The translations under genes were made by a program, and so were the position numbers. Under the pieces are notes generated by a model. It had not been told where the DNA came from. It saw only the letters and a program-made list of their open reading frames with translations, and ran no database searches. Of a stretch of 64,000 bases of DNA, positions 46,032 to 54,937 are shown piece by piece. Source of the DNA: Cohnella sp. CFH 77786 (lineage in GTDB: Bacteria; Bacillota; Bacilli; Paenibacillales; Paenibacillaceae); contig NZ_WJIB01000010.1 in NCBI RefSeq assembly GCF_019400745.1, positions 62,001 through 126,000 of the forward strand, written 5' to 3'. How positions within the stretch are numbered: position 1 is the stretch's first letter; each line of letters begins with the position of its first letter.

Positions 46032-46807
46032 TTGTCGATTCTCCTTGCGATTGTGACTTTGATGCCTTCCGCTTCCATTTCCTGGACCACTTCGCGTGCG
46101 ACCTCGTCGTCCACGACGCAATGATGGATCTCGGATAGGTCAGCCACCTTGGCGAAGGACACCTTCCCGAATTTGCTGTGATCGGTGACGAGGATCACTT
46201 GCCTGGCGGACCGCATCATGCTGCGCTTCGTCTCCGCTTCCGTCAGATTCGGCGTCGTAAGCCCGCTTTCGGCGTCGATGGCGTTGATGGCGAGAAACAA
46301 TTTGTCCACCTTCAGGGAACCGATGGCGCGATCCGCGAGCGGGCCGACCATCGCCTGCGTCTCGTGGCGCAGCGTCCCGCCCGTGAGCAGCAGGTGAAGC
46401 TGCTTGACCTGACTCAGCTCCTGGGCGACCATGTTCGAGTTCGTGACGACGGTCAGCTTCTGAAAGCTTTTCAATAGTTTGGCCAAATAATACGTCGTCG
46501 TCCCGGAATCCAGGAATACCGTATCGCCTTCCTCGATGAAAGAGACCGCCTGTTTGGCGACCGCTTCCTTCTGCGCGCGGAACCGGTCTTCTTTCTCCAC
46601 GAACGAAGGTTCCGGACCGTCCTGCTGGAGCGCGACCGCGCCTCCATGCGTTCTCCGGAGCTGCTTCGCGTCCTCCAGATCCCTCAAATCCCGGCGCACC
46701 GTGGATTCCGACACCTGGAATCGTTCCGCCAGCTCCGGCACCGATGCGCGGCCCCGCTCCTGGACGTAACCCGCGATTTGCCGCTTTCGTTCTTCCTCGA
46801 ACAGCAA
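46028..46807 (-). CDS. fruR: DeoR-family fructose operon repressor
   Basis: A 259-residue regulator. The N-terminal HTH is SVPELAERFQVSESTVRRDLRDLE and the C-terminal DeoRC domain senses sugar phosphate (VFLDSGTTTYYLAKLL). TTG 46807 is chosen since GGAGG lies 5 nt upstream and the family starts MLFEEERK; the GTG at 46819 touches its RBS. First gene of the operon, so autoregulation is expected, with fructose-1-phosphate the usual inducer. Confidence 0.9.
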   Translation of the reverse strand: MLFEEERKRQIAGYVQERGRASVPELAERFQVSESTVRRDLRDLEDAKQLRRTHGGAVALQQDGPEPSFVEKEDRFRAQKEAVAKQAVSFIEEGDTVFLDSGTTTYYLAKLLKSFQKLTVVTNSNMVAQELSQVKQLHLLLTGGTLRHETQAMVGPLADRAIGSLKVDKLFLAINAIDAESGLTTPNLTEAETKRSMMRSARQVILVTDHSKFGKVSFAKVADLSEIHHCVVDDEVAREVVQEMEAEGIKVTIARRIDK

Positions 46808-46859
46808 GACAGCCTCCACCTCCCCTTCGGAATCATAAATCGGAAGTGTTGTGACGTTT

Positions 46860-46911
46860 TATGCTCATTTAATGATTTATTGTTCGCGATTATGATTATA
46901 TATGCTCATTT
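46860..46911 (-). promoter_or_regulatory. Candidate FruR operators (direct repeats)
   Basis: The plus-strand sequence TATGCTCATTT occurs at 46860-46870 and 46901-46911, 41 bp apart. One copy lies between the -35 and -10 of the fruR promoter and the other downstream of the start. DeoR proteins often bind such direct repeats. Confidence 0.55.
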
Positions 46912-46917
46912 TGTAAA
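46889..46917 (-). promoter_or_regulatory. Sigma-A promoter of the fru operon
   Basis: On the minus strand TTTACA (complement of 46912-46917), a 17-nt spacer and CATAAT (complement of 46889-46894), about 80 bp before fruR. Confidence 0.7.
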
Positions 46918-47039
46918 AGTAAAGCGTTCTCATAATCAAAGCGATGTAAATGGATGCCATAGAAGAATCGGCAAAAAACGGCCAAGAAGGCCGTTCATTG
47001 GTTATATCAGCTCGCTCCCGGGCGGATCGGAGGGATATC

Positions 47040-47656
47040 TTCGCATGATTACATGCCGATTCGTGTCCCTCCGCCGCTATTTCAACCATTTCGCATGACC
47101 ACGGGCCGATTAGCGTCTCTCCGCCGCTAATTCAACCATTTCGCATGACCACGCCCCGATTAGCGTCTCTCCGCCGCTATTTCGACCATTTCGCATGACC
47201 ACGGGCCGATTAGCGTCTCTCCGCCGCTATTTCGGCCGATTCGTGTCCCTCCGCCGCTATTTCGGCCAATTCGCATGACCACGCCCCGATTAGCGTCTCT
47301 CCGCCGCTATTTCGGCCAATTCGCATGACCACGGGCCGATTAGCGTCTCTCCGCCGCTATTTCGGCCTATTCGCATGACCACGCCCCGATTAGCGTCTCT
47401 CCGCCGCTATTTCGGCCGATTCGCATGACCACGCCCCGATTAGCGTCTCTCCGCCGCTATTTCAACCATTTCGCATGACCACTCGCCGATTAGCGTCTCT
47501 CCGCCGCTAATTCAACCATTTCGCATGACCACGCCCCGATTAGCGTCTCTCCGCCGCTATTTCGGCCAATTCGCATGACCACGCCCCGATTAGCGTCTCT
47601 CCGCCGCTATTTCAACCATTTCGCATGACCACTCGCCGATTAGCGTCTCTCCGCCA
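47040..47656. repeat. Repeat array C: about 12 units of 50 bp with inverted repeats
   Basis: tagcgtctct recurs at 47111, 47161, 47211, 47291, 47341, 47391, 47441, 47491, 47541, 47591 and 47641. The 80-bp gap between 47211 and 47291 holds a partial 30-bp copy. Each unit has TAGCG/CGCTA arms (ATTAGCG/CGCTAAT in some) around a 9-nt loop with tctctccgc. Short cassettes alternate (cacgcccc, cacgggcc, cactcgcc). It lies between the fru promoter and the 3' end of the azoR group. No coding potential. Confidence 0.95.
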
Positions 47657-47772
47657 ATACTCGGCAGGACGAGCGGAAATCAATAACGTGAAATTTTCCC
47701 CTGAAACCCAAAGGACCCGCAAGAACGAAAGCTTGCTTGAAGCCTTCATCCTGCGGGCCGCTCATACATGCC

Positions 47773-47946
47773 TTAAGACTCGATCACTTCGTCCAGCTCC
47801 GTATGCTGCCGGCGGCTCGCCTCCGCGACTTCGCGGTCGAGCTCGCTCTCGCCTTGTATGGCTTCAGCCGCCTCGGACTGCTGACGTAGCTGCTTCTCCG
47901 TCTGCCCGATGCCGTGAGCCTCTTGGTGCTGTCTCGTGGATGCCAG
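47773..47946 (-). CDS. 57-residue charged small protein, probable CTG start
   Basis: An open frame 25 bp after azoR on the same strand, encoding a Glu/Gln/Arg-rich helical peptide (ASTRQHQEAHGIGQTEKQ at the start, LDEVIES at the end). No ATG/GTG/TTG is available; a CTG lies 7 nt after GGAGGG. The composition is protein-like and the RBS is good, but the unusual start keeps this tentative. A hairpin (GCCCGCA/TGCGGGT) follows at about 47714-47760. Confidence 0.45.
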   Translation of the reverse strand: MASTRQHQEAHGIGQTEKQLRQQSEAAEAIQGESELDREVAEASRRQHTELDEVIES

Positions 47947-47971
47947 GGCGGATCCCTCCTTCCGTCTGTTT

Positions 47972-48628
47972 CTACGCCCGGACGGGTTCCCTCGCGAATC
48001 TGCGAGCCGCTTCCTGAGCTCTCGCGATCGCTTTCTCCTTGATCGACTGCGCCTGATCCGGCATTTGGGCCATGCCCTCCACGATCACGGATTCCACGTC
48101 CTTGATCCCGATGAATTGGAAAACCGCGCGCAAATAACGGTCCCCGAACTCCATTTCCTTCGCCGGTCCTTCGGAGTACACGCCGCCTCGAGACTGAATA
48201 TGCACGGCCTTCTTGTCCCCGAGAAGTCCGACCGGGCCGTTCGACGTATAGCGGAATGTCTTCCCGGCGATGCAAATGGTGTCGATATAAGCCTTTACCC
48301 GAGGAGGAACGCTGAAATTCCACATCGGCGTAACGAACACGTATTTATCCGCCGAGATGAACTGGTCCGTCAGATCGTTGATTCTCGCGACCTTATCCTT
48401 CTCGTCGCCCGACAAATGGTCGAACGCTTTGCCCTGCTGGAGTTTGCCCCACCCGCTGAAGACATCGGTATCGAGATAAGGGATCCGGATCTGATAAAGG
48501 TCCAGATCGATGATTTCGTCTTCCGGCCGTTCCTTCCGGTACGCTTCGATAAACGCGAGCCCGACGGATAGACAATAAGACTGCTCGATCGCTTTGGGAT
48601 TCGCCGTAATATACAGCAGCTTTCCCAT
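47972..48628 (-). CDS. azoR: FMN-dependent NADH-azoreductase
   Basis: A 218-residue flavodoxin-fold quinone/azo reductase. The N-terminal [20 protein letters not shown] binds FMN phosphate, [19 protein letters not shown] is the conserved isoalloxazine loop, and the third loop contains [10 protein letters not shown]. It reduces quinones and azo compounds using NAD(P)H. ATG has AAAGGTGG upstream. It lies 27 bp after a 47-residue gene. Confidence 0.93.
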   Translation of the reverse strand: MGKLLYITANPKAIEQSYCLSVGLAFIEAYRKERPEDEIIDLDLYQIRIPYLDTDVFSGWGKLQQGKAFDHLSGDEKDKVARINDLTDQFISADKYVFVTPMWNFSVPPRVKAYIDTICIAGKTFRYTSNGPVGLLGDKKAVHIQSRGGVYSEGPAKEMEFGDRYLRAVFQFIGIKDVESVIVEGMAQMPDQAQSIKEKAIARAQEAARRFAREPVRA

Positions 48629-48655
48629 GGTTAACCACCTTTCTGCGCCGCAGGC

Positions 48656-48799
48656 TCACTCGCCCGCTTGCTCCGGATCCATATCCTTCCCGTACACGAA
48701 CGCAAACTCCGCCGGCTCCACCGTCCGCCCCGAACCCGAATCCGCCGTCTCCTCGGACCTGACATCGTCCAGCGGTATATCCTGTCCATAAATGAACAT
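48656..48799 (-). CDS. 47-residue acidic protein with an internal repeat
   Basis: MFIYGQDIPLDD at the start and FVYGKDMDPEQAGE at the end form two copies of a (I/V)YG(Q/K)D motif joined by a Glu/Ser/Gly linker. ATG 48799 has CAGGAGG at 7-nt spacing. It lies between the LigD-type polymerase and azoR on the same strand. No family was recognised. Confidence 0.7.
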   Translation of the reverse strand: MFIYGQDIPLDDVRSEETADSGSGRTVEPAEFAFVYGKDMDPEQAGE

Positions 48800-48903
48800 C
48801 TCGTATCCTCCTGCCGTTCGGGATGCGGATAGTGTTCTCCCGTTACCGGAACCGCATGCAGCGCACGCCAAAACGATGGCGTAACAGCTCCGCCCGACAC
48901 GAC

Positions 48904-49812
48904 TCAGGTATGACCTCGAACGAAATCCAGGATGGGGTCCAGCCTCTGATTCAGCCGATCCGTAACGCCAGAAACGAATCGGAATAAATCTCCCGTCTTC
49001 ATCAGACGAGCGGGCATGCTCGCGACCGTGAAATCGGTCGGGCGAAAGCCGAGTTTCACTTCTTCCCACGTGACGGGGGCGGATACCGCAGCCTCCGGCC
49101 TGGCCCGAACGGAGTAAACCGCCGCCATCGTGCGGCCTCGCCACAGCTGCAAATAATCGAAGTAGAGCTTGCCGCCTCTACGGCTCGGGACCCGCTCCAG
49201 CGTAATGGTTTCGGGCATATGCCGAAGCATGTACTCGGCGATGAACCGATTCAGCTGCCGTGTCTGTTCGAACGTATAGACGGGAGCGATCGGCACGAAA
49301 ATCTGGAGGCCCGTCGCTCCGGACGTTTTCGGAAAACTTCTTAAGGATAAGGAGTCCAGCACCTTGCGCAGCTCTTCCGCTACCTTCCGTACGACTCCGA
49401 AATCCATGCCCTCCGAAGGATCCAGATCGAACACGAGCTCCGTCGGATAATCCTTGCGGTCATGACGATCGAAAGGAACGTGGAATTCGAGCGCGCCGCG
49501 GCTCGCGGCCCACGCCAGCACGGCGGCATCATTGAGCAGGATTCTTTCCTTCCCGTTGTAGACGGTGCGGGACACCCAATCCGGAGCGCTCCCATGGATG
49601 GAACGCTCTTCGATTCGGCGGCCCCCTATGCCCTCCGGATAACGCCAAATCATGAGCATTCGGTCCCTCGTGTATGGGATCATGAAAGGCGCGACCGCGA
49701 GCAAATACCGGAGATAGTCCCATTTCGTGATGCCCTGCTGCGGCCACAGCAGCAGGTCCGGGCTGGTGATCGGGATTTCCTTTCCACCGATGGAGAGAAT
49801 GCGGGTTTCCAA
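48904..49812 (-). CDS. LigD-type polymerase/primase domain protein
   Basis: A 302-residue stand-alone PolDom of the archaeo-eukaryotic primase fold, the polymerase module of bacterial NHEJ. The catalytic motif is VFDLDPSEG (about residues 146-154); the triphosphate-binding SGATGLQIFVP and the third acidic region KLYFDYLQ are present. No ligase or nuclease domain is fused and no Ku gene is in the window. TTG start with GGAG upstream. It may support spore DNA repair with a separate ligase. Confidence 0.88.
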   Translation of the reverse strand: METRILSIGGKEIPITSPDLLLWPQQGITKWDYLRYLLAVAPFMIPYTRDRMLMIWRYPEGIGGRRIEERSIHGSAPDWVSRTVYNGKERILLNDAAVLAWAASRGALEFHVPFDRHDRKDYPTELVFDLDPSEGMDFGVVRKVAEELRKVLDSLSLRSFPKTSGATGLQIFVPIAPVYTFEQTRQLNRFIAEYMLRHMPETITLERVPSRRGGKLYFDYLQLWRGRTMAAVYSVRARPEAAVSAPVTWEEVKLGFRPTDFTVASMPARLMKTGDLFRFVSGVTDRLNQRLDPILDFVRGHT

Positions 49813-49889
49813 CTGGAGCTCCCCCCGTGATCAACGTTGCATGCTACCGTTATTCCATCCATTATCCCCGTTTTGCGCGAACGATCCGG

Positions 49890-50123
49890 GCGTATCATGA
49901 TGCTGTACTTCAAATTGTTTTTGTCTGCCGCAGGCACGGTCCAATTCAGCAAGTCCCACACACCCTCAAGCGGAAATACCGTATATTCGTAATATCCAGG
50001 CGGTACATCGCCGCTTTTGTAAGACATACTCACCGCATAGCTCAAACTGCATAAAGCTTCTACCGCCCTGGCAAATTCCTCGACGTTAGGGTCTCCAGAA
50101 CCGTTGACCATGACAGCTGTAAG
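49890..50123 (-). pseudogene. GyrI-like domain gene remnant
   Basis: Translation of this strand gives MVNGSGDPNVEEFARAV, then GYYEYTVFPLEGVWDLL and NLKYSIMIR, which match the middle of GyrI-like small-molecule-binding proteins. A stop codon lies five codons upstream of the first Met, where the family normally has about 30 more residues, and the similarity ends after SIMIR. Both ends are therefore lost. Confidence 0.65.
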
Positions 50124-50204
50124 TCACAATTCAATGCCCTCCAAACCAAACAAGCCCTGCTTCCGACGCGACAATGCGTCATGAGCAGGGCCCTGTTCCG
50201 GATG

Positions 50205-50840
50205 TTATTTTCTGCCGTAATCGGCCTTGATTTCCCCCCATTCGGAGGTTTCCCACTTGAGCAGCTTGTTCTTGTAGCTGTTCGTCTGCAGCCACTGAAC
50301 CGCACGATCCACGAGTGTCCACACTTCCCGGGTCGACTCGTCGCGCGCGAGATTCGTGGCGACCTTCTTCTCCTTGACCCATTTGAGGGCGGTACGGGAA
50401 TCGCTGTACACGGTTTTGTCGCTGCCCGTTTTTTTCAAGTAAGCGAGGGCGTGCACGATGGCGAGGAACTCGCCCAAATTGTTCGTGCCTTTGCTGATGG
50501 GGCCGTATGAGAAAATCACTTCTCCCGTCCGGGTATCCACGCCTTTGTACTCGATCGGCCCCGGATTCCCGCTCGTTCCCACGTCGACCGAAATGCTGTC
50601 GTAATCGACGGGAGGCGCCGTGCCGGGAGATCCGGAAGCCGCCTTCTTCCCTTCCGCCTGTCCGGCCGTCAGCGCGCGTTTCCAACCGTCCTTGTATGCT
50701 CGTTCCGCTTCCGCTCGCGAGTCGAACGATTTGTATTTGGCGCCGGTAAATCCGTCCACTTGCGCTTTGCATGCCGCCCAGCTGTCGTAGATGCCCGGGG
50801 CGTTGCCTACCCATACGACGTAATATTTTTGCTTGGCCAT
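50205..50840 (-). CDS. rnhA: Ribonuclease HI with N-terminal hybrid-binding domain
   Basis: A 211-residue protein. The N-terminal RHBD/caulimovirus-type domain (about 1-50; YYVVWVGNAPGIYDSWAACKAQV) binds RNA-DNA hybrids. The RNase H domain (about 80-205) keeps the catalytic acids: Asp in SVDVGTSGNPG, Glu in NNLGEFLAI, Asp in VYSDSRTALKW and a C-terminal Asp in KADYGRK. It should be active, unlike YpdQ-type relatives. It removes RNA from hybrids. Confidence 0.92.
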   Translation of the reverse strand: MAKQKYYVVWVGNAPGIYDSWAACKAQVDGFTGAKYKSFDSRAEAERAYKDGWKRALTAGQAEGKKAASGSPGTAPPVDYDSISVDVGTSGNPGPIEYKGVDTRTGEVIFSYGPISKGTNNLGEFLAIVHALAYLKKTGSDKTVYSDSRTALKWVKEKKVATNLARDESTREVWTLVDRAVQWLQTNSYKNKLLKWETSEWGEIKADYGRK

Positions 50841-50853
50841 AACCGATCTCCCT

Positions 50854-51336
50854 TTACGAGCGGGCGAACCCTTCTTCCCGAAGATAAGCCGCGGCTTCCT
50901 CGTACGTGTCGAAGGCCGCGTCCAAATTCAATCCGGAGAAGACGTACCACATGCCGTCTTCGTCATCCAACTCAAGCGTCAGCTCCTGGTTCTTCGCGTT
51001 TGCCCACCGCTCTTTGCCCGAGCGCGCCCGCCCGGGGGACACGCCTGCGCCTTCCGGCTGCCCCGACAAGGAAAGGATCGACTGGCCGATGACGGCCCGA
51101 AGCTCTTCCGCGCCAAAATCACGGATGTTGACGAAGCCCTTGTCATCCGTTTCATAGCCGTCCAATTGACCCGCGTAAACGAATCCGTTGCCGTTCGGAT
51201 GAAGGTGGTAGACCACCGTTTTCTTATCGTAGGCGCTCTCTTCGTAATGGTAATTGACGCGTCCGAGAGACACGTCCTTGCGCTGCAGCTCGGGGAATGA
51301 ATCCGCGATCGCGAGCTTCTGTTCGAAACTGAGCAT
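50854..51336 (-). CDS. Hypothetical 160-residue protein
   Basis: A soluble protein (MLSFEQKLAIADSFPELQRK at the start) with many aromatic and acidic residues and no signal or membrane segment. VNYHYEESAYDKKTVVYHLHPNGNGFVYAG suggests a beta-sheet domain; the C-terminal AAFDTYEEAAAYLREEG is helical. It lies 13 bp upstream of rnhA on the same strand, so they are probably co-transcribed. No family recognised. Confidence 0.75.
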   Translation of the reverse strand: MLSFEQKLAIADSFPELQRKDVSLGRVNYHYEESAYDKKTVVYHLHPNGNGFVYAGQLDGYETDDKGFVNIRDFGAEELRAVIGQSILSLSGQPEGAGVSPGRARSGKERWANAKNQELTLELDDEDGMWYVFSGLNLDAAFDTYEEAAAYLREEGFARS

Positions 51337-51585
51337 TGTCGGCCTCCGTCGTCTGGTTCTTATCCCGCATTATACCATGTATGGCTTGACGATGCCGCAA
51401 GGGAGCCCTTTCGCCGGATCGGCGCAGCAAATAAAAGCAGAGAAGAACCCTTTCAAGTTCAACTCCGGTCAGGGATATTCCCGTAATGGAATGTTTTTCG
51501 ATCAGGCTCTCGGCTCATTCCGAAGAAGGGAGATTCAGGTCACTTATCGAATAAGTAATGGAATACGCGGCATAGGGTGACCCGG

Positions 51586-52839
51586 ATGTTGATGTATGCG
51601 AATGACGTTCTGCTGCAATTGCTGTTCGCCCTGATGCCCTTCGTCCTCTTTAACATCTACTATCGCGACCGGGCGGTCACCTACTCGAAACGGTTTATCA
51701 ACCTGACATGCACGGTCTGCTTGCTGCTGTCGATGACGTTTCCTTCCAGCGTGCAGGACGGATTCATCTTCGACATCCGCTACGTCATCATGTTCTTCGG
51801 CATGGTATTCGGCGGCATGGCGACAGGATTGATTCTGTTGGCCGAATTCCTCGTTTACCGGATCCTGCTGGGCGGCGACGGATTGCTGCCCGCACTTGTC
51901 ATCGTCGCGATCACGTATCCCGCGTCCGTCTTGCTGTCTATCCTGTACTGCCGTTCCGACCATCGAAAATGGATAAGCTTCGCGGCGGGGATCGTTTTTT
52001 CGGCCATCCCCATGGGGGTGTTGCTCGTGCTCGAACGGCCATACATGCTGAAGCATCTGTCCTATCACCTTCTGATCATACCGGTTCAAAACTGCTTGGG
52101 GATATGGCTCCTCCTTACGCTTTTCCACAAGGCGATTTCCGATAAAGAGCTCTACTTGAACTATCTTCAGAACGAGAAAGTCGAGACGATCGGCCATGTC
52201 GCCGCGTCTCTCGCCCATGAGGTCCGCAATCCTCTTACCGCCGTCATGGGATTTCTGAAATTAATCCGAGACGGCTCCGTCCCCAAAGAAAAAATCCGCT
52301 ATTTCATCGATATCAGCCTGGATGAGATCAAACGCACGGAAGCCATCCTCTCCGAATACCTTTCCGTTTCGAAACCCGCCCTGCAATCCCGGGAACGAAT
52401 CGAACTGGGACTTCAACTCGACTCCGTCATCGATATCATGACACCATACGCCAATATGAACAACGTCACGATCGAAAGGCTCCAAGCGGAGACGGAAATC
52501 CGCATTGCCGCGAATCCCAACGAAATCAAGCAACTGCTCATCAATTTCATCAAAAACGGCATCGAAGCTTGCGCCAACGTCTCCAAAGGGAAGGTCTCGA
52601 TTCATCTGGACCGGGACAACCATCATGCCAGAATCGCCATTCACGACAACGGCGTCGGCATGAGCCAAGGCCAGCTGAAGCGGCTCGGAACGATCTATTT
52701 TTCGACCAAAAACAACGGCACCGGATTGGGCCTCACGGTATCCTATCAACTCATCCGTTCCATGAACGGAACGGTGTCCGTTCGGAGCGAGCCGGGCGAG
52801 GGAACGAAATTCGTCATCTCGCTGCCGGTATCCGACTAA
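51586..52839 (+). CDS. Sporulation-type sensor histidine kinase (KinB-like)
   Basis: A 417-residue kinase with about six membrane segments in residues 1-180 (5TM-LYT-like), then HisKA with His211 in LAHEVRNPLTAVMGFL, and a HATPase domain (INFIKNGIEACA; IHDNGVGMS; GTGLGLTVSYQL). The layout matches KinB-type kinases that feed the Spo0A phosphorelay. The start is probably ATG 51586 after AGGGTGA. Spore coat genes follow on the same strand. Confidence 0.9.
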   Translation: MLMYANDVLLQLLFALMPFVLFNIYYRDRAVTYSKRFINLTCTVCLLLSMTFPSSVQDGFIFDIRYVIMFFGMVFGGMATGLILLAEFLVYRILLGGDGLLPALVIVAITYPASVLLSILYCRSDHRKWISFAAGIVFSAIPMGVLLVLERPYMLKHLSYHLLIIPVQNCLGIWLLLTLFHKAISDKELYLNYLQNEKVETIGHVAASLAHEVRNPLTAVMGFLKLIRDGSVPKEKIRYFIDISLDEIKRTEAILSEYLSVSKPALQSRERIELGLQLDSVIDIMTPYANMNNVTIERLQAETEIRIAANPNEIKQLLINFIKNGIEACANVSKGKVSIHLDRDNHHARIAIHDNGVGMSQGQLKRLGTIYFSTKNNGTGLGLTVSYQLIRSMNGTVSVRSEPGEGTKFVISLPVSD

Positions 52840-52942
52840 GGTTCAAGCGAATGGAAAATCGGATGCCGAATGGAATTTTCCGGGCCGAAAGGCGGAACAA
52901 TAAGGCTACATTCCGCATTCCGCGACCCAAAGGAGACCGAAT

Positions 52943-53227
52943 ATGCAGCAAATGCAACCCCCTATGCAGCAGAACGCCGCCGTGATGCCCAAACCTCCGC
53001 AAGTCATCACGACCAAAGACAGCCAATACTTGAAGGACATGCTGTCGTGGGAGCTTCTCGCCATGAAGAAATGCAGCCATTTCGCCAAGGAATGCCAAGA
53101 CCAGGAAATCCGGACGGCCCTCGACAAAGCCGGTCAAATGCATCAGCACCACTACACCGTGCTGCTTAAGCATCTGCAGAACAACAACACCCAAGCGATG
53201 CAGAGCGTCCCGCAGCTTCAACAATGA
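52943..53227 (+). CDS. CotF-like spore coat protein, small form
   Basis: A 94-residue protein with a Gln/Met/Pro-rich N-terminus and a helical CotF-type region (KDSQYLKDMLSWELLAMKKC; HQHHYTVLLKHLQ). The pattern is typical of YhcQ/CotF coat proteins with a ferritin-like helical bundle. It lies 13 bp upstream of a second coat gene, so they form a pair. A forespore- or mother-cell-specific promoter is expected but was not identified. Confidence 0.85.
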   Translation: MQQMQPPMQQNAAVMPKPPQVITTKDSQYLKDMLSWELLAMKKCSHFAKECQDQEIRTALDKAGQMHQHHYTVLLKHLQNNNTQAMQSVPQLQQ

Positions 53228-53240
53228 CAGGAGGCCGAGC

Positions 53241-53591
53241 ATGAACCAGAACCCGCAAACGATCCAGAATCCCAAACCGGCCGGCGAGCCGAAGGTCAAA
53301 GGACCGGAGATGAACGACCGCGACCGCGTCAACGATATTCTGGCTCTGGAGAAATATTTGACCGACAGCTTCAACGTAGCCGCCCGGGAGGCCAGCCACT
53401 CGGCCCTCCACCAGGACATCATGACGATCCTGAACGAGACGCATCAGTGCCAATACGAAATGTTCGAGCTCATGTTCCGCAAAGGCCACTACAAGCTGGA
53501 AGCGGAGCAGCAGCAGAAGCTGGATCAGGCGTACCAGCAATTCAACGGATACTCCAGTCAGTTCCCGTACGCGGCTCCGAAGCTGCAATGA
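53241..53591 (+). CDS. CotF-domain spore coat protein
   Basis: A 116-residue protein: Pro/Asn-rich start, then a CotF domain (DRDRVNDILALEKYLTDSFN; CQYEMFELMFRKGHYKLE). RBS AGGAGGCC. Partner of the preceding smaller coat protein. A strong terminator follows. Confidence 0.88.
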   Translation: MNQNPQTIQNPKPAGEPKVKGPEMNDRDRVNDILALEKYLTDSFNVAAREASHSALHQDIMTILNETHQCQYEMFELMFRKGHYKLEAEQQQKLDQAYQQFNGYSSQFPYAAPKLQ

Positions 53592-53595
53592 CATG

Positions 53596-53640
53596 GCAAA
53601 CCGGCCATCCGGGCGCGTTCCGGATCGGCCGGTTGCTTTT
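53596..53640 (+). terminator. Terminator of the coat protein pair
   Basis: GCAA.CCGGCC-ATCCGG pairs with CCGGAT-GGCCGG.TTGC in a long stem, followed by TTTT. Confidence 0.9.
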
Positions 53641-53660
53641 GCGCCCGAACAGAAGCCTCA

Positions 53661-54851
53661 TCATCTAAGCTTCGCCGTCAGCACGTGGCGGACCTTCCGG
53701 ATGTCCCGCACCGCGTCTTCCTGTCCGGCTTCATCCCGGGCGGCGACCTCCATCGTGGTCGTCGCGAATTCGCCGTTCACGCGGATCGAAACGCCGGTAA
53801 TGTTGAAGCCGTGCCTGCCGAGAATGTCGGAAATTTCGGCGATGAGGCCGGGCCGGTCAATGGACGTGTAGGACAGCTGTCTCTTGACCATTCCCGCGTT
53901 TTCCACGAGAAAACGCTCCATTTCCCTAGCGTAATCGATCATAATGCCGTACAGGTTGTAAAACCCTTCCGACTCGCCGGATCCGTTCCACATGAGCGCC
54001 CGTTTGCGCTCTAGCGCCCGCTTGTAACTCGCGAGATTCGGCTTTTTGCCGGAAACGATCTGCTCCTGCAAGCGAATCAGCAGCTTCAGCGCCTTGGCCG
54101 TGAACGCGATCTCTTCCTCGCTCGGATCGGTCAGGGTCAGTACCTTCGCCATGTCGTCGATGCGCGCCAGCATCGATTCGAACGCTTGGAAAATGTTCGA
54201 CGTGTTTTTATACGCGGTTTTCAGGTATTTGCGATCCTCGGTCACGAGCCCGGAAATTTCCTTGCCCTTCTTCAAATACCCGTTGATTTCGTCGATTTGC
54301 TCTTTGATCGAAACGTAAGACGTGACCCGTCCGTTCTCCAAGTCGAGCAGCATGTAGTAGAGCAGCGCCCGAAGCATCCCCTCCGACTGGGTGAGGAGCA
54401 CCTCCGCCCGCTCCTGGTGCACGGGTTTATGGACCAGATTGATCAAGGTTCCCATGCCGGTGCCGATGAGCACGAGCGCGATCGGATTCAGTGCCGATTC
54501 CCAAAACGGAAGGCCGGGCGCCCCCATCGTATTGATCGCGATCACGACCGAAACGAGCAGCGAGTTCGTCCACCCGATCCGAACATGGAGCCCCATCAGC
54601 AGGAACGTGACGATGCCCATCGTGAGAAAGGAATCACCCGCGGCGAAGAGGGCGACCGACCCGATCAGGGCTCCCATGACCGCGCTCGCAAGCTGTCGGA
54701 TGCCGTTCTTTAAGGAACGGTGCAGCGACGGCTGCACGGACAGAACCGCGATGATGCCGGCGAATTGATAGGCGTGCAAGTGCAAGCTATTGGCAATCAG
54801 AACGGAGACCATCACGGCCAAGCAGGTTTTCAGGACTCTTGCGCCTACCAT
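53661..54851 (-). CDS. FUSC/aromatic acid exporter-like protein with C-terminal ACT domain
   Basis: A 396-residue protein. Residues about 1-145 hold five or six membrane helices of the ArAE/FUSC type (YqjA-like; PSLHRSLKNGIRQLASAVMG). A long helical cytoplasmic region follows (about 150-315), then an ACT domain (about 325-396; YTSIDRPGLIAEISDILGR), a ligand-binding module common in amino-acid regulation. The RBS is TAGGAGGCC. Palindromes upstream suggest a dedicated regulator. The fusion suggests export gated by an amino or aromatic acid. Confidence 0.82.
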   Translation of the reverse strand: MVGARVLKTCLAVMVSVLIANSLHLHAYQFAGIIAVLSVQPSLHRSLKNGIRQLASAVMGALIGSVALFAAGDSFLTMGIVTFLLMGLHVRIGWTNSLLVSVVIAINTMGAPGLPFWESALNPIALVLIGTGMGTLINLVHKPVHQERAEVLLTQSEGMLRALLYYMLLDLENGRVTSYVSIKEQIDEINGYLKKGKEISGLVTEDRKYLKTAYKNTSNIFQAFESMLARIDDMAKVLTLTDPSEEEIAFTAKALKLLIRLQEQIVSGKKPNLASYKRALERKRALMWNGSGESEGFYNLYGIMIDYAREMERFLVENAGMVKRQLSYTSIDRPGLIAEISDILGRHGFNITGVSIRVNGEFATTTMEVAARDEAGQEDAVRDIRKVRHVLTAKLR

Positions 54852-54879
54852 GATGACGGCCTCCTATGACGTAAGTTTA

Positions 54880-54896
54880 TGTTATATTATATAACA
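54880..54896. promoter_or_regulatory. Palindromic operator candidate 1
   Basis: TGTTATATTATATAACA, a perfect 17-bp palindrome 29 bp before the FUSC-ACT start, close to its likely -10 region. Regulator unknown. Confidence 0.6.
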
Positions 54897-54937
54897 CAAA
54901 CGTCGAAATTTGCTTGAAAAACTTTTATTACCTGAAC

